In this document: positions 34,482-45,858 of the stretch, in pieces
Numbering within the stretch: the first letter of the stretch is position 1
How the letters are laid out: the number at the start of each line of letters is the position of its first letter
Assembly (NCBI RefSeq): GCF_900101995.1
Contig: NZ_FNAS01000012.1
Span: forward strand, 1 to 64,000
Length of the DNA stretch: 64,000 nucleotides
Direction of reading: 5' to 3'
Source of the DNA: Riemerella columbipharyngis
Lineage (GTDB): Bacteria > Bacteroidota > Bacteroidia > Flavobacteriales > Weeksellaceae
Position numbers and translations under genes: made by a program
Notes under the pieces: generated by a model
Databases searched by the model: none
Told to the model about the DNA's origin: nothing
Seen by the model: only the letters and a program-made list of their open reading frames with translations

Positions 34482-37400
34482 ATGAAAAGAACAGATATAA
34501 AAACTATTTTGGTGATAGGCTCAGGACCTATCATTATTGGGCAGGCAGCGGAGTTTGATTATTCGGGGACGCAGGCATGTCTATCGCTGAAAGAGGAAGG
34601 GTACAGGGTAATTCTCATTAACTCTAACCCTGCTACTATAATGACAGATAAGGAAATTGCAGATAAAGTTTATATAGAACCCATTTCACTAGATTTTGTG
34701 AGCCAAATCATTAGGAAAGAAAGACCTGATGCGCTTCTGCCGACCCTTGGAGGACAAACTGGGCTTAATATAGCTGTAGAGCTTCAAAAATCAGGGATTT
34801 TGGAGGAGTGCAAGGTAGAAGTATTGGGGACGAAACTCTCTGCCATCAACCAAGCGGAAGACAGAGATTTATTCCGTGCTTTAATGAAAGATTTGGGAGA
34901 GCCTGTACCGGAGTCCGATATCGTCAATACCGTAGAAGGGGCTTTAGAATTTGCCGAAAGGATTGGTTATCCAGTGATTGTTCGTCCTGCTTTTACCATG
35001 GGAGGAACAGGAGGCGGTATCGCTGCCAATGAAACCGAACTAAAAGAAATTGCTGAGCTGGGGCTTAAATATTCCCCTGTTACACAATGTCTTATTGAAA
35101 AATCTATTGCGGGCTACAAAGAGATAGAGTATGAGGTGATGAGAGATGCCAATGACAACGCCATTGTGGTCTGCAATATGGAAAATATAGACCCTGTGGG
35201 CGTGCATACGGGGGATTCCATCGTTGTAGCACCGTCTCAGACGCTATCCGACAGAGAATACCAATTACTAAGGAACGCTTCCCTGAAAATCATCAGAGCA
35301 TTGGGCATCGAAGGTGGCTGTAATGTTCAACTGGCGTTAGACCCTCATTCTTTCAATTATTATGTCATAGAAGTTAATCCGAGGGTATCGCGTTCTTCAG
35401 CTTTGGCAAGTAAGGCAACGGGGTATCCTATCGCAAAAATTGCAGCAAAAATCGCAGTAGGTCTCACCTTAGACGAAATTATGAATCCCGTAACGGGTAA
35501 AACTTATGCGTGTTTTGAACCTGCGTTGGACTATGTAGTTACTAAAATTCCGCGTTTCCCTTTTGATAAATTTGAAACCGCCGACCGCCGTCTCTCAACC
35601 CAAATGAAAGCCACAGGCGAAGTGATGGCCATTGGCAGAAATTTTGAGGAATCATTGCAGAAAGCCATTCGTTCCTTAGAAACGGGTATTCGCCATTTGG
35701 GATTAAAAAAGAAACAAGCCGAAGCTCTTACCGAGGAAGATATAGAAAGACGCATCAAGGTTTGTGATGATGAGCGACTGTTTATTATCGGCGAGGCATT
35801 GCGTAGAGGTTTTGATTGGCAGAAAATCATGGAATGGAGTAAAATAGATAAATTCTTCATTTGGAAACTTAAAAAAATAGTCGATTTTGAAACCACCATC
35901 ACCGAGAACAAGATGGATTTAGAAGTTTTAAAAGAGGCGAAGCGTTTAGGCTTTTCCGATATTAATATCGCTTACCATTGGGGCATCACACAGCGTGAAG
36001 TCTTTAATCTAAGGAAAGAGAATAACATCATGCCCGTATACAAAATGGTGGATACTTGTGCTGCGGAATTTGAAAGCGAAACGCCTTACTTCTATGGAAC
36101 TTATGAGGAAGAAAATGAAAGCATAGTTTCTGACAAAGAAAAAGTGATTGTGCTTGGCTCTGGACCTATCAGAATTGGACAAGGTGTGGAGTTTGATTAT
36201 GCTACGGTGCATTCCGTTTGGGCAATTAAAGAAATGGGCTACGAGGCGATTATCATTAATAACAACCCAGAAACCGTATCTACGGACTTCTCTATTTCGG
36301 ATAAGCTCTACTTCGAACCTCTTACGGAGGAAGATGTGATGAATATCATAGAGCTGGAAAAACCTAAGGGGGTAGTAGTGCAGTTCGGCGGACAGACTGC
36401 TATTAACCTCGCCGATAAACTCGCAGCACACAATGTCAAAATATTAGGAACGTCTTTGGAAGATTTAGACCGTGCCGAAAACCGCGATAAATTTGAAAAA
36501 GCTTTGCAAAGCCTCAATATCCCGCAGCCCGAGGGTAAAACATCTACCTCCAAAGAAGAAGCCGTAAAAATTGCCGATGAAATTGGCTATCCCGTACTGG
36601 TACGCCCGAGCTATGTATTGGGAGGTAGAGCGATGGAAATCGTATATAATGAAAAAGAATTGGCTCATTATATGGAAAATGCCGTAGAAGCCAGTCCGGA
36701 GCATCCTGTTTTAATTGACAAATATATGGTGGGGAAAGAGGTAGAAGTAGACGCCATTTCAGACGGCGAAACGGTGGTTATCCCTGGTATTATGGAGCAT
36801 ATAGAGCGCGCAGGGGTTCACTCTGGCGACTCTATTGCGGTATACCCACCACAAAATATCAATGAAAAGTGTCTTCGCGATTTGGTAGACTATACTGAAC
36901 GCTTAGCGAAAGGCTTAAATGTAAAAGGCTTGATGAATATTCAGTATGTGCTATTTGAAAATCAAGTTTATGTCATAGAAGTGAATCCGCGTTCCTCTAG
37001 AACGGTGCCGTTTCTCTCAAAGATTACCGATGTGCCTATGGCAAACCTCGCTACGAAAATCATTTTAGGACAAAAACTAAAAGATTTAGGCTATGATAAT
37101 GGATTAGTGCCAGAAAAAGAAGGTGTATTTGTAAAAGTACCCGTATTCTCATTTTCTAAACTGACGAAAGTGGATATTTCTTTAGGTCCTGAAATGAAAT
37201 CTACTGGCGAAGTGATGGGTAAAGATATTACGCTAGAAAAAGCACTTTACAAAGGATTAATTGCAGCGGGAAGAAAAGTGCCAACACATGGCTCAATATT
37301 ATTTACGGTGGCGGACAAGCATAAAGAAGAAGCCGCTGTATTTGCCAAGCGTTTCCACCAAGTAGGTTTTAGAATTTGGGCAACGGAGGGAACAGCTAAA

Positions 37401-37661
37401 TATTTTGAAACGCATGGTATTCCTTGCAAAGTAGGGTACAAAATTGGTGAGGAAGATGTTAACCTAATTGATTTGATACAAAAAGGGAAAGTGCAATATG
37501 TGGTCAATACGATGACGAAAGGAAAACAATCTGAACGCGATGGCTTCCAGATTCGCCGTATGTCGGTAGAAAACGGAGTTCCGTGCCTTACCTCTATGGA
37601 CACAGTAGAAGCTATTTTAAAAGTAATAGAAAGTATGAGTTTCCAAATGCAGTCTATGTAA
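34482..37661 (+). CDS. carB: Carbamoyl-phosphate synthase large subunit
   Basis: 1059 residues, full length. It has two homologous ATP-grasp halves: the first opens [20 protein letters not shown] with [18 protein letters not shown] (about 165), the second repeats as [20 protein letters not shown] (about 555) with [19 protein letters not shown] (about 705). Both have the ATP-grasp VNPR signature. The last 130 residues form an MGS-type allosteric domain ([27 protein letters not shown]), which in relatives binds UMP or ornithine. It makes carbamoyl phosphate for pyrimidines and arginine with CarA. It ends the pyrB operon and is closed by a strong terminator. Confidence 0.98.
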   Translation: MKRTDIKTILVIGSGPIIIGQAAEFDYSGTQACLSLKEEGYRVILINSNPATIMTDKEIADKVYIEPISLDFVSQIIRKERPDALLPTLGGQTGLNIAVELQKSGILEECKVEVLGTKLSAINQAEDRDLFRALMKDLGEPVPESDIVNTVEGALEFAERIGYPVIVRPAFTMGGTGGGIAANETELKEIAELGLKYSPVTQCLIEKSIAGYKEIEYEVMRDANDNAIVVCNMENIDPVGVHTGDSIVVAPSQTLSDREYQLLRNASLKIIRALGIEGGCNVQLALDPHSFNYYVIEVNPRVSRSSALASKATGYPIAKIAAKIAVGLTLDEIMNPVTGKTYACFEPALDYVVTKIPRFPFDKFETADRRLSTQMKATGEVMAIGRNFEESLQKAIRSLETGIRHLGLKKKQAEALTEEDIERRIKVCDDERLFIIGEALRRGFDWQKIMEWSKIDKFFIWKLKKIVDFETTITENKMDLEVLKEAKRLGFSDINIAYHWGITQREVFNLRKENNIMPVYKMVDTCAAEFESETPYFYGTYEEENESIVSDKEKVIVLGSGPIRIGQGVEFDYATVHSVWAIKEMGYEAIIINNNPETVSTDFSISDKLYFEPLTEEDVMNIIELEKPKGVVVQFGGQTAINLADKLAAHNVKILGTSLEDLDRAENRDKFEKALQSLNIPQPEGKTSTSKEEAVKIADEIGYPVLVRPSYVLGGRAMEIVYNEKELAHYMENAVEASPEHPVLIDKYMVGKEVEVDAISDGETVVIPGIMEHIERAGVHSGDSIAVYPPQNINEKCLRDLVDYTERLAKGLNVKGLMNIQYVLFENQVYVIEVNPRSSRTVPFLSKITDVPMANLATKIILGQKLKDLGYDNGLVPEKEGVFVKVPVFSFSKLTKVDISLGPEMKSTGEVMGKDITLEKALYKGLIAAGRKVPTHGSILFTVADKHKEEAAVFAKRFHQVGFRIWATEGTAKYFETHGIPCKVGYKIGEEDVNLIDLIQKGKVQYVVNTMTKGKQSERDGFQIRRMSVENGVPCLTSMDTVEAILKVIESMSFQMQSM

Positions 37662-37679
37662 TTCACTATAAAATATGTT

Positions 37680-37723
37680 AAAAAGAATCCCGAAAAAATC
37701 AAAAAAAATCGGGATTCTTTTTG
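37680..37723 (+). terminator. Terminator after carB
   Basis: AAAAGAATCCCG (37681-37692) pairs fully with CGGGATTCTTTT (37710-37721), followed by T. Confidence 0.9.
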
Positions 37724-37767
37724 TTTGCCACAGTGTCTTTTGTTTTTTAGATGGTCAAAAAAATATG

Positions 37768-37775
37768 TATATTTG
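37768..37775 (+). promoter_or_regulatory. -7 box for pcrA
   Basis: TATATTTG matches TAnnTTTG. It lies 86 bases before the first ATG, so this gene has a longer leader than most here. Confidence 0.5.
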
Positions 37776-37860
37776 TGCCTTCCAAAAAATGAAAGATATA
37801 GACCTTTCAGAAAATAATTAACGAAAAGAAAACCAATTAAAAACAATTTCCCATCCACTA

Positions 37861-40212
37861 ATGATGAACCAAAATAAAGACTATCTCAGCGGACTAAATT
37901 CTTCTCAATATGAAGCTGTGACTACTCTGCAAGGTCCTCTGATGGTGCTTGCAGGAGCAGGTTCAGGTAAAACAAGAGTGCTCACTATGCGTATCGCACA
38001 CCTTATCAATAATGGAGTAGATCCGTTCAATATCTTGGCACTTACCTTTACAAATAAAGCCGCCAGAGAAATGAAAGAGCGTATCGCTAAAGTAGTGGGA
38101 GAGAGCGATGCCCGAAGTATATGGATGGGGACTTTTCATTCGGTATTTGCGCGTATTCTTAGGAGTGAAGCTCCAATTATTGGTTTTCCGTCTAATTTTA
38201 CGATTTACGACACTCAGGACTCGCTGAATGTTTTAAAAAAAGTGATAAAGGATTTGAATTTGGATGCCGATATTTATAAGCCCAAAAAAGTACAAGGGCG
38301 GATTTCGGAGTTCAAAAATAATCTGATTACGGTACGGGCGTATTACAACAATCCTGAGCTAATGGAGGCAGATGCCAGAGCCAATATGAAATATTTGGGG
38401 CAAGTCTATCAAAAGTATGTAGAAGCCTGTTTCCGAAATGGTGCAATGGACTTTGACGACCTATTGCTAAGAACCAACGAAATCCTGACGCGCTTCCCAG
38501 AAGTTTTAGCCAAATACCAAGATAAGTTTCGGTATATCCTCGTAGATGAGTATCAGGATACCAATCATTCTCAGTATCTTATCGTAAAGGCATTAGCGTC
38601 TAAATTTGAAAACATTTGTGTAGTGGGAGATGATGCCCAATCTATTTATTCATTTAGAGGGGCTAATATTTATAATATCCTTAATTTCAAAAAAGATTAT
38701 CCGGATGCCGTTACGGTGTCTTTGGAACAAAATTACCGCTCTACGCAGAATATCGTAAACGCTGCCAATTCCGTTATCGCTAAAAACGAACAACAATTCA
38801 AAAAAAATGTTTTTAGTGCTAATGAGGAGGGAGACAAAATAAAGGTTTACCGCTCTTTTTCTGATGCGGAGGAAGCGAATTTCGTAGCGGCAAATATTTG
38901 GGAATTGCATAATTCTCGACAAATGAAGTTTGATAAATTCGCTATTTTATACCGAACCAATGCCCAGACCAGAGCCTTTGAAGATGCTCTGAGGCGGAAG
39001 AATATTCCTTACCGCGTGTATGGGGGATTATCTTTTTATCAAAGAAAAGAGGTAAAGGATTTAATGGCGTATCTCAGATTGTTGGTCAATGAGAACGACA
39101 ACGAGGCATTCCTTAGAATCATGAATTATCCGGCGAGGGGGATAGGAGAAACCACTCAGAACAAGTTAATCGTCTATGCCGACTCTAAGGGACTCTCTCT
39201 CGGTAGTGTGTTGGACCACTTATTGGAGCATAGCCCTTCCCTTGGTCTTAATAATTCTACGCTAAAGAAGTTAGACGAATTTTGGCAAATGATAAAAGCG
39301 TTCAGAGTTTCTCTAAAACAGGATAACGCTTATATCGTAGCGATGGAAGTGGCAAAACGGACCGGAATTATAAACACGCTGAAAAGCGACCAAACGCCGG
39401 AGGGGATTTCCAGATTGGATAACATTCAGGAGCTTATCAACTCTATACAAGGGTTTATAGAGGAGCAGCAGCAGTTGGAAGACGGTGATGCCAGTTTGTC
39501 TAATTTCTTGGAAAATATAGCTTTGGCATCAGACACCAAAGGGAATGACGATGATGACAACAAGGTTTCGCTAATGACCATTCACTTGTCCAAAGGATTG
39601 GAATTTCCGGTGGTTTATATGGTGGGATTAGAGGAAAATCTGTTTCCGAGCCTTATGAGTACGGCTACCCGAGAGGGCGTGGAGGAGGAGAGGCGTCTGT
39701 TCTATGTGGCACTTACCCGTGCAGAGAAACAAGCGTTTATCACTTATGCGGTATCTCGTTTTCAGTGGGGCAAAATTACAGATGCAGAGCCCAGCCGTTT
39801 TCTGAGTGAGATAGACCCTCACTTTATAGAATTTGTCAATCCGGGTATAGAGAAGAAAGTCATTAATCGTTCCGGATTAAAATCGGATATTTTTGGAGAT
39901 ATGTCTTCGGAGCCGGTTTATTTTAAGAAAAAAGAGCCGAAAAAAACACTAAGCAGAAACATTAGTCCATTGGCCCCAAAACCTGAAAAACAAAACTTAA
40001 AGCCTTTGGCTTCAGCGAAAATCAATACCCCAAAAGCAGGCGTACAACAGGATATAAAAGTAGGGGATACCGTCCGTCACGAGCGTTTCGGGGTAGGTGA
40101 AGTTATTTTCTTAGACGGCTCCGATGCCAATAATGTGAAAGCTAAGGTTAAATTTGTGAACGAAGGTGAGAAAAATCTAATCCTTAAGTTTGCCAAACTG
40201 ATAAAGTTATAG
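37861..40212 (+). CDS. pcrA: UvrD/PcrA-type superfamily 1 DNA helicase
   Basis: 783 residues. Motifs in order: Q-motif LNSSQYEAV, Walker A GAGSGKTRVLTMRI (about 32-45), LTFTNKAAREMKERI, Walker B VDEYQDTNHSQYL (about 228), GDDAQSIYSFRGANI, EQNYRS, RTNAQTRAFED, SLMTIHLSKGLEFPVVY (about 570) and YVALTRAEK. The C-terminal tail has VRHERFGVGEVIFLDG, a Tudor-like region found in PcrA. It unwinds DNA 3' to 5' in repair and clears replication conflicts. Two ATG codons in a row (37861 and 37864) are possible starts. It is monocistronic and convergent with the DEAD-box helicase. Whether to call it UvrD or PcrA is a matter of naming. Confidence 0.95.
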   Translation: MMNQNKDYLSGLNSSQYEAVTTLQGPLMVLAGAGSGKTRVLTMRIAHLINNGVDPFNILALTFTNKAAREMKERIAKVVGESDARSIWMGTFHSVFARILRSEAPIIGFPSNFTIYDTQDSLNVLKKVIKDLNLDADIYKPKKVQGRISEFKNNLITVRAYYNNPELMEADARANMKYLGQVYQKYVEACFRNGAMDFDDLLLRTNEILTRFPEVLAKYQDKFRYILVDEYQDTNHSQYLIVKALASKFENICVVGDDAQSIYSFRGANIYNILNFKKDYPDAVTVSLEQNYRSTQNIVNAANSVIAKNEQQFKKNVFSANEEGDKIKVYRSFSDAEEANFVAANIWELHNSRQMKFDKFAILYRTNAQTRAFEDALRRKNIPYRVYGGLSFYQRKEVKDLMAYLRLLVNENDNEAFLRIMNYPARGIGETTQNKLIVYADSKGLSLGSVLDHLLEHSPSLGLNNSTLKKLDEFWQMIKAFRVSLKQDNAYIVAMEVAKRTGIINTLKSDQTPEGISRLDNIQELINSIQGFIEEQQQLEDGDASLSNFLENIALASDTKGNDDDDNKVSLMTIHLSKGLEFPVVYMVGLEENLFPSLMSTATREGVEEERRLFYVALTRAEKQAFITYAVSRFQWGKITDAEPSRFLSEIDPHFIEFVNPGIEKKVINRSGLKSDIFGDMSSEPVYFKKKEPKKTLSRNISPLAPKPEKQNLKPLASAKINTPKAGVQQDIKVGDTVRHERFGVGEVIFLDGSDANNVKAKVKFVNEGEKNLILKFAKLIKL

Positions 40213-40214
40213 CA

Positions 40215-41564
40215 TTATCTTTTTCGTTTGGCTTTGGATTTGGCTTTTTGCTGAGCGCGGTTGACTCCGTATTTTTTCGGAGGTTTCCGCTTGCTTGGCC
40301 CGCCTAAGTTTTCTTTTTTGTTTTTCCCCTTTTTCTCATGGAATGCACCTCCGCCTTCGTTTAGTTTTACCTTTACAGGGTTTTTCATTTTCATCTCTTC
40401 TTTTTCGGAGGCTATTTTTTTAGGATTAATGAGCACTTCGTCCGGGAAATCCAAGAGTGTAATTTCCTTTTTCATCAAAATTTCAATGTCTAAAAGTGCA
40501 GTTTCTTCCTTTGGAGTAATGAATGAAATGGCAATACCATCTTTGTCGGCACGCCCTGTTCTTCCTATTCTGTGAATGTATTGCTCGGGAATTTCCGGAA
40601 TTTCAAAATTAATGACATGCGTAATGTCCGAAATGTCCAGCCCTCTTGCCATTACATCGGTGGTAATAAGTCCCCTTAGGTTTTCATTCTCAAATTTTTG
40701 CATCGCTCTGAGCCTATAATTCTGGGATTTGTTAGAATGGATGACTTCAAACTCATTAGGAAATAACTCGTTAATCTTTGAGAAAAGATAGTCTACGTTT
40801 TTTTTATTATTACAGAAAATCAATACCTTAGATAAGGTTTTGTCTGTTTTTAGGAGGTGTTCCAAGAGATTGATTTTGGTGTTGAAGTTTATTACTTTGC
40901 AACCTATCTGCTCTATCTTTTCCAAAGGCGTCCCGGATTTTGCCAATGATATTTCTATCGGAGAGGCAAAGTATTCTTCCAGCATCTCATCTACGGCATC
41001 GGTCATTGTTGCGGAGAAAAGAATATTTTGCCGTTTCTCCTTCATCATCTCAAAAATATGAGTGAGCTGATGCCTAAATCCCAGATTGAGCATTTCATCA
41101 AACTCGTCAATCACTAACTTTTGCACTTCTTTCAAGGAGATGGCATTGTCTATGGAGAGATCCATCACGCGCCCCGGTGTCCCAACAAGAATGTCGCATC
41201 CTTCATCAAATAATAATTTTTGCGTATTGATATTTTTACCCCCATAAACTCCGATAATCCTCGTTGTAAGGTTTTCCGTAAGGCGGCCGAGAATTTCTGC
41301 AATCTGAACCACCAGCTCTCGCGTAGGGACTAATATGAGAATGGTAGGATTGCCGCTTTTGCTATACTTCCAGTTTTTGAGAACAGGCAGGAGATACGCC
41401 AAAGTTTTTCCCGTTCCGGTCTGGGCTATGCCCATAATGTCCCGTCCGGAGAGGATAGGTCTAAAGCTTTTCTCTTGAATAGGCGTAGGCTCGAATAATT
41501 CCATATCTGCCAGCGTATCAAGTATTTTCTCGGGCAAATCGAAGTCTGCAAAAGTTAGTTTCAT
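40215..41564 (-). CDS. DEAD-box ATP-dependent RNA helicase
   Basis: 449 residues. Motifs: Q motif around residues 18-30 (ELFEPTPIQEKSF), AQTGTGKTLAYLLP (about 47), PTRELVVQI, TPGRVMDL, Walker B variant VIDEFDEMLNLGFR (DEFD where DEAD is usual), FSATM, then the helicase C-terminal domain with VMARGLDISDITHVI and YIHRIGRTGRADKDG. A long basic tail (about 380-449, Lys/Arg-rich) probably binds RNA. It resembles RhlE/DbpA-type enzymes, acting in ribosome assembly or mRNA turnover. It starts 24 bases after tyrS on the same strand and is likely co-transcribed. The F for A change is common in this group and not expected to abolish activity. Confidence 0.93.
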   Translation of the reverse strand: MKLTFADFDLPEKILDTLADMELFEPTPIQEKSFRPILSGRDIMGIAQTGTGKTLAYLLPVLKNWKYSKSGNPTILILVPTRELVVQIAEILGRLTENLTTRIIGVYGGKNINTQKLLFDEGCDILVGTPGRVMDLSIDNAISLKEVQKLVIDEFDEMLNLGFRHQLTHIFEMMKEKRQNILFSATMTDAVDEMLEEYFASPIEISLAKSGTPLEKIEQIGCKVINFNTKINLLEHLLKTDKTLSKVLIFCNNKKNVDYLFSKINELFPNEFEVIHSNKSQNYRLRAMQKFENENLRGLITTDVMARGLDISDITHVINFEIPEIPEQYIHRIGRTGRADKDGIAISFITPKEETALLDIEILMKKEITLLDFPDEVLINPKKIASEKEEMKMKNPVKVKLNEGGGAFHEKKGKNKKENLGGPSKRKPPKKYGVNRAQQKAKSKAKRKR

Positions 41565-41588
41565 AAAGTATGGTTTTGGGTAATATAT

Positions 41589-42884
41589 CTATACACCTCT
41601 TACGATGAAGTAATTTTTCTTTCCTTTTTGCAGAAGGATAAAAGAATGGTCGATAAAATCCTTATCCGAAACTACAAAATCTTCATTTACTTTTTCTTTG
41701 TTTACAGAGATGGCATTTCCTTTTAGTTCTCTCTTAGCATCGCCTTTTGATTTTAGGAAACCGGATTTGTCGGATAGCAGATCTATAATATTGCAGCCTA
41801 TGAGTTCGCTTTTTGGGACTTCTTTCTGCGGCACACCATCGAAGATTTCAAGAAAAGTAGTTTCGTCTAATTGCACCAAATCTTCCGCAGTGGACTTTCC
41901 GAAGAGGATTTCGGAGGCTTTTACGGCTTTGTTGTATTCTTCTTCTCCATGTACCCAGATGGTTACTTCCTTGGCAAGACGCTTCTGGAGTGTTCTTAGG
42001 TGAGGTGCTTGTCTATGCTCTTCTATCAAATGTTCGATTTCTTCTTTGCTGAGAAAAGTATATATTTTGATGAAGCGTTCGGAATCTTCGTCTGTGGCAT
42101 TCAGCCAAAATTGGTAAAACTTATATGCCGAAGTTTTACGAATATCCAGCCAATAGTTTTCGCCGCTTTCGGATTTTCCGAATTTAGAGCCATCGGCTTT
42201 GGTAATGAGAGTTACCGTTAGTGCAAAGGCTTCTCCTTGGGCTTTTCTTCGTATCAATTCCGTTCCGGTAGTAATATTTCCCCATTGGTCGGAGCCCCCC
42301 ATTTGTAGCTTTACACCTTCGTTTTGGTAGAGGTGTAGGAAGTCGTAGCCCTGCAAAAGCTGATAAGTAAATTCCGTGAAGCTCATTCCTTCTACGCCGG
42401 CTTCGCCTGAGAATCTTTTCTTTACAGAATCTTTTGCCATCATATAATTGACGGTGATATGCTTTCCGATATCTCTGGCAAATTCCAAAAACGATATGGA
42501 TTTCATCCAATCATAATTATTGACAAGCTCGGCTTTGTTTTCTTTATCGCTGTCAAAATCCAAGAATCTTGAAAGTTGATTTTTTATGCAATCTACATAA
42601 TGGTTGAGCGTAGCTTCGTCCAAAAGATTTCTTTCAACCGATTTGCCGGAAGGATCACCTATCATTCCCGTAGCACCACCTACCAATGCGATAGGCTTAT
42701 GCCCGTGCTGCTGGAAATGCACCAAAATTTTTATAGGTACCAAACTGCCGATATGCAGGGAATCTGCCGTAGGGTCAAATCCTATGTAGGCTTTAGTCAT
42801 TTCTTTAGACAATAATTCTTCTGTTCCGGGCATCATATCGTGGAGCAGCCCGCGCCATTTAAGTTCTTCTATAAAGGAATTCAT
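41589..42884 (-). CDS. tyrS: Tyrosyl-tRNA synthetase
   Basis: 431 residues. It is a class I synthetase of the bacterial TyrRS type, with the HIGH-like signature [11 protein letters not shown] (about 42), [40 protein letters not shown] and the KFGKS signature [14 protein letters not shown] (about 230). The C-terminal S4-like RNA-binding domain carries [19 protein letters not shown]. It charges tRNA-Tyr. A -7 box TATCTTTG at 42911-42904 on the minus strand starts the tyrS-helicase transcript. All expected parts are present. Confidence 0.98.
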   Translation of the reverse strand: MNSFIEELKWRGLLHDMMPGTEELLSKEMTKAYIGFDPTADSLHIGSLVPIKILVHFQQHGHKPIALVGGATGMIGDPSGKSVERNLLDEATLNHYVDCIKNQLSRFLDFDSDKENKAELVNNYDWMKSISFLEFARDIGKHITVNYMMAKDSVKKRFSGEAGVEGMSFTEFTYQLLQGYDFLHLYQNEGVKLQMGGSDQWGNITTGTELIRRKAQGEAFALTVTLITKADGSKFGKSESGENYWLDIRKTSAYKFYQFWLNATDEDSERFIKIYTFLSKEEIEHLIEEHRQAPHLRTLQKRLAKEVTIWVHGEEEYNKAVKASEILFGKSTAEDLVQLDETTFLEIFDGVPQKEVPKSELIGCNIIDLLSDKSGFLKSKGDAKRELKGNAISVNKEKVNEDFVVSDKDFIDHSFILLQKGKKNYFIVRGV

Positions 42885-42903
42885 ATTAACCAGTTAATTT
42901 CGG

Positions 42904-42911
42904 CAAAGATA
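42904..42911 (-). promoter_or_regulatory. -7 box for tyrS
   Basis: On the minus strand TATCTTTG matches TAnnTTTG, 19 bases before the ATG at 42884. Confidence 0.6.
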
Positions 42912-43023
42912 AGATTTTATGTTTTAATAGCGTAGTAATACAGCTTTGAAAATAAGCTTAGTAGAAATATATTGTTTTACAATTAAAATTTCCGATATTT
43001 GTATCATTAAAAAAAAGTAAAAA

Positions 43024-44040
43024 ATGGCTCAAGAAACTTTACAAACATTAGGTGAATTTATCATTGATAAGCAGGACGATTTCCAATATACCACAGGGGA
43101 GCTTTCAAGGCTTCTGAGTGCCATAAGATTAGCCTCTAAGGTCGTAAATAGAGAGGTGAATAAAGCCGGAATAGCAGACATTATAGGACATGCAGGAAAT
43201 ACCAATATACAAGGAGAAGCTCAGCAAAAATTAGATGTGCTGGCTAATGAAATATTCATTAATGCCTTGTCTCAGAGAGAAGTGGTATGCGGTATAGCTT
43301 CCGAAGAAAATGATAATTTTATAGATATTCGCTGTAATAGTGGAGACGGTTCTCTTAGTAAATATGTAGTACTTATAGACCCATTGGATGGCTCTTCCAA
43401 CATTGATGTGAATGTATCCGTAGGAACTATATTCTCTATATACAGAAGAATTACCGAAACAGGAAAACCTGTGGAGCTTAAAGACTTTCTACAAAAAGGC
43501 GTAAACCAAGTAGCTGCCGGATATGTAGTTTATGGCTCTTCTACAATGATTGTTTATACCACTGGAAATGGCGTAAACGGATTTACATTAGACCCGAGTT
43601 TGGGAACTTACTATTTATCTCATCCTAATATGCAATTTCCTAAAAAAGGGAAAATCTATTCCATAAACGAAGGGAATTATATCAAGTTTCCGCAAGGGGT
43701 GAAAGATTATCTTAAATATTGTCAAAAAGAAGAAGAAGACAGACCATACACTTCTCGATATATAGGTTCATTGGTGTCCGATTTCCATAGGAATATGATA
43801 AAAGGAGGAATTTATATTTATCCGTCTTACTCTCAGGCACCTAATGGGAAACTTCGCCTGTTGTACGAGTGCAATCCGATGGCATTCTTGGCGGAACAAG
43901 CCGGAGGCAGGGCTACAGACGGTTACAGAAGAATATTGGAGATAGAGCCTACGGAGCTTCATCAGCGTGTGCCATTCTTCTGCGGTAGCGAAGATATGGT
44001 GAAAAAGGCAGAAGAATTTATGACTGGTCACAAAGAGTGA
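43024..44040 (+). CDS. fbp: Fructose-1,6-bisphosphatase class I
   Basis: 338 residues. Metal and substrate motifs present: [15 protein letters not shown] (about 60), [11 protein letters not shown] (about 90), [20 protein letters not shown] (about 120), [19 protein letters not shown] (about 245) and [17 protein letters not shown] (about 280). It removes the 1-phosphate of fructose-1,6-bisphosphate in gluconeogenesis. Its stop overlaps the region of the menC start, so the two are in one transcript, although their pathways differ. The upstream box GATATTTG near 42990 is one base off the TAnnTTTG consensus. A 6-phosphofructokinase for the opposing step is at 56960. Confidence 0.97.
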   Translation: MAQETLQTLGEFIIDKQDDFQYTTGELSRLLSAIRLASKVVNREVNKAGIADIIGHAGNTNIQGEAQQKLDVLANEIFINALSQREVVCGIASEENDNFIDIRCNSGDGSLSKYVVLIDPLDGSSNIDVNVSVGTIFSIYRRITETGKPVELKDFLQKGVNQVAAGYVVYGSSTMIVYTTGNGVNGFTLDPSLGTYYLSHPNMQFPKKGKIYSINEGNYIKFPQGVKDYLKYCQKEEEDRPYTSRYIGSLVSDFHRNMIKGGIYIYPSYSQAPNGKLRLLYECNPMAFLAEQAGGRATDGYRRILEIEPTELHQRVPFFCGSEDMVKKAEEFMTGHKE

Positions 44041-44042
44041 TT

Positions 44043-45077
44043 ATGATAGAAGCAAAGTTTGAAAAATATACTTTAATATTCGAAAAGCCCAGTGGCACTT
44101 CCCGAGGCGTCCTTACTACCAAAGATACCTATCTTCTTCATTTAAGAGAAGTAGAGAAAGGCAACAATAGAGGAGTAGGAGAGTGCGGAGTGTTTAGAGG
44201 ACTTAGCTTTGATGATGTACCACACTACGAAGAGAAACTCAAATGGCTTTGTGAAAATATCAATCTGGACAAAGAAACGCTTAAAGAGGAGCTTAGGGAT
44301 TTTCCGTCTATATGGATAGGGTATGAACAGGCTGTGGCTAATCTTTTATATGGAGAAGCTCTCTATTTTCCGTCTGATTTTACCGATGGTAAAGATAGTG
44401 TTACTATCAATGGGCTCATCTGGATGAGTGATAGAGAGGAAATGATAAGACAGATAGAGAAGAAAATTGCACAAAAATACAGCTGCATAAAGCTCAAAAT
44501 AGGTGTAGATTTAGAATCGGAGCTGGATATATTGAGGATGCTTAGACTTAGTTTTCCTAAGAAAGTTTTGGAAATTAGGGTAGATGCCAATGGTGCTTTT
44601 TCTTATGACAAAGCCCAGATGGTATTGGAGCAATTGGCACTTAGAGATGTCCATTCTATAGAGCAGCCTATAAAAGCCAGAAATATTTCTCAAATGGCAG
44701 ATTTGTGCAGAAATAGCCCTATACCTATAGCACTGGATGAGGAGTTAATAGGAGTGGTAGAGCCGGAGTCTAAAAGGCAGTTGTTACAAGATATAAAGCC
44801 GCAGTATATTATATTAAAACCCTCTTTGGTCGGTGGCTTTTCGGGGAGTGATGAATGGATAGAGGTAGCAGAATCTCTTGGTATAGGATGGTGGATTACC
44901 TCTGCTCTCGAAAGTAATATAGGACTTAATGCCATAGCCCAATATACTTATACCAAAAATAATCCGATACCACAAGGTTTAGGTACTGGTATGCTTTTTG
45001 TAAATAATTTTCAGTCATCATTAATCTTAAAAAAAGATAAACTTTATTTTGAGAAAAGTAGCAAAGTTTGTTTTTGA
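44043..45077 (+). CDS. menC: o-Succinylbenzoate synthase (enolase superfamily)
   Basis: 344 residues from ATG 44043. An alternative GTG at 44037 overlaps the fbp stop. It is an enolase-superfamily enzyme with the first catalytic Lys in SCIKLKIGVDLESEL (about 153, KxK), metal ligands in VDANGAFSYD (about 183), SIEQPI (about 208) and ALDEELIG (about 232), and the second Lys in YIILKPSLVGGF (about 257). GVGECGVFRGLS lies near residue 43. It dehydrates SHCHC to o-succinylbenzoate in menaquinone synthesis. A dipeptide epimerase is the usual alternative for this fold, but a SALES motif (TSALESNIGLNAIAQ) supports MenC. Other men genes are not next to it. Confidence 0.85.
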   Translation: MIEAKFEKYTLIFEKPSGTSRGVLTTKDTYLLHLREVEKGNNRGVGECGVFRGLSFDDVPHYEEKLKWLCENINLDKETLKEELRDFPSIWIGYEQAVANLLYGEALYFPSDFTDGKDSVTINGLIWMSDREEMIRQIEKKIAQKYSCIKLKIGVDLESELDILRMLRLSFPKKVLEIRVDANGAFSYDKAQMVLEQLALRDVHSIEQPIKARNISQMADLCRNSPIPIALDEELIGVVEPESKRQLLQDIKPQYIILKPSLVGGFSGSDEWIEVAESLGIGWWITSALESNIGLNAIAQYTYTKNNPIPQGLGTGMLFVNNFQSSLILKKDKLYFEKSSKVCF

Positions 45078-45170
45078 AAATCAGATATATTGGTATTGAA
45101 TAAAAAATATCAAACTGTATAGATGTTTATTGATATATGATTTTAACCTTTTTCAGATATAATTAAAACA

Positions 45171-45689
45171 ATGAAAAAAATATTTTTTGCAGTGGCAGCA
45201 AGTATGTCTTTGGCGGTAATGGCTCAGGAAACTCCAAAAGTTTTGAAAACAACTTTCAGTAAAAAAGCTTTGGAGCAGAAAGTTACTACATTAGAAGGAA
45301 AACATACCCAAATAAAGGATATACTGGAAAAGCATAAAGGCAAAATCGTAGTGTTAGATTTCTGGGCAAGCTGGTGCAGCGACTGTGTAAAAGCAATGCC
45401 AAAAGCTAAAGAATTAGTGCAAAAAAATCCTGATGTAGATTTTATATATCTATCTTTGGACCGAAACGAAACAGCATGGAAGAAAGGAATAGAAAAACAT
45501 CATATTGAAAATCTGTATAATTATTGGTTCTCATCAGGGTGGAAAAATGATTTTAATAACGATATAGATCTCAATTGGATTCCGAGATATATTGTTGTAA
45601 ATCAGAATTCGGGAATTGCAAAATACTATGCCATAACACCTGATGATCCGAGTATTCAGCAGACTATCGACCAATTATCTAAAAACTGA
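45171..45689 (+). CDS. Exported thioredoxin-like protein (TlpA/ResA type)
   Basis: 172 residues. It has a signal peptide (MKKIFFAVAASMSLAVMAQ), then a short lead and a thioredoxin fold with the active site in VVLDFWASWCSDCVKAMPK (CxxC, about 70), VDFIYLSLDRNE and the cis-Pro in LNWIPRYIVVN (about 142). It acts in the periplasm on disulphides, probably as a reductant for cytochrome c maturation or repair of secreted proteins, but its partner is unknown. It stands alone, with no recognised promoter box in the 93 bases upstream. Complete for the family. Confidence 0.88.
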   Translation: MKKIFFAVAASMSLAVMAQETPKVLKTTFSKKALEQKVTTLEGKHTQIKDILEKHKGKIVVLDFWASWCSDCVKAMPKAKELVQKNPDVDFIYLSLDRNETAWKKGIEKHHIENLYNYWFSSGWKNDFNNDIDLNWIPRYIVVNQNSGIAKYYAITPDDPSIQQTIDQLSKN

Positions 45690-45812
45690 GAACAATCATA
45701 ATTTTTGAGACAAAGACTTCCATTGCTTTATTTCCAAGATTTTTTAGAGTTTTAATGAATGTTTATTAGATTTAGTCTAAATAGTGGGTGGGGAGATATG
45801 TATAAAATTTCT

Positions 45813-45820
45813 TAACTTTG
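45813..45820 (+). promoter_or_regulatory. -7 box for serA
   Basis: TAACTTTG matches TAnnTTTG, 39 bases before the ATG at 45859. Confidence 0.55.
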
Positions 45821-45858
45821 CCAAAATTTTAGTAAAAATACTTTAATAAAAAATAAAG

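Noticed and set aside
40215-41564. DEFD instead of DEAD in the RNA helicase as a sign of inactivation
   Set aside because: The two Asp and the Glu needed for Mg-ATP are kept, and this variant is common in Bacteroidota helicases.
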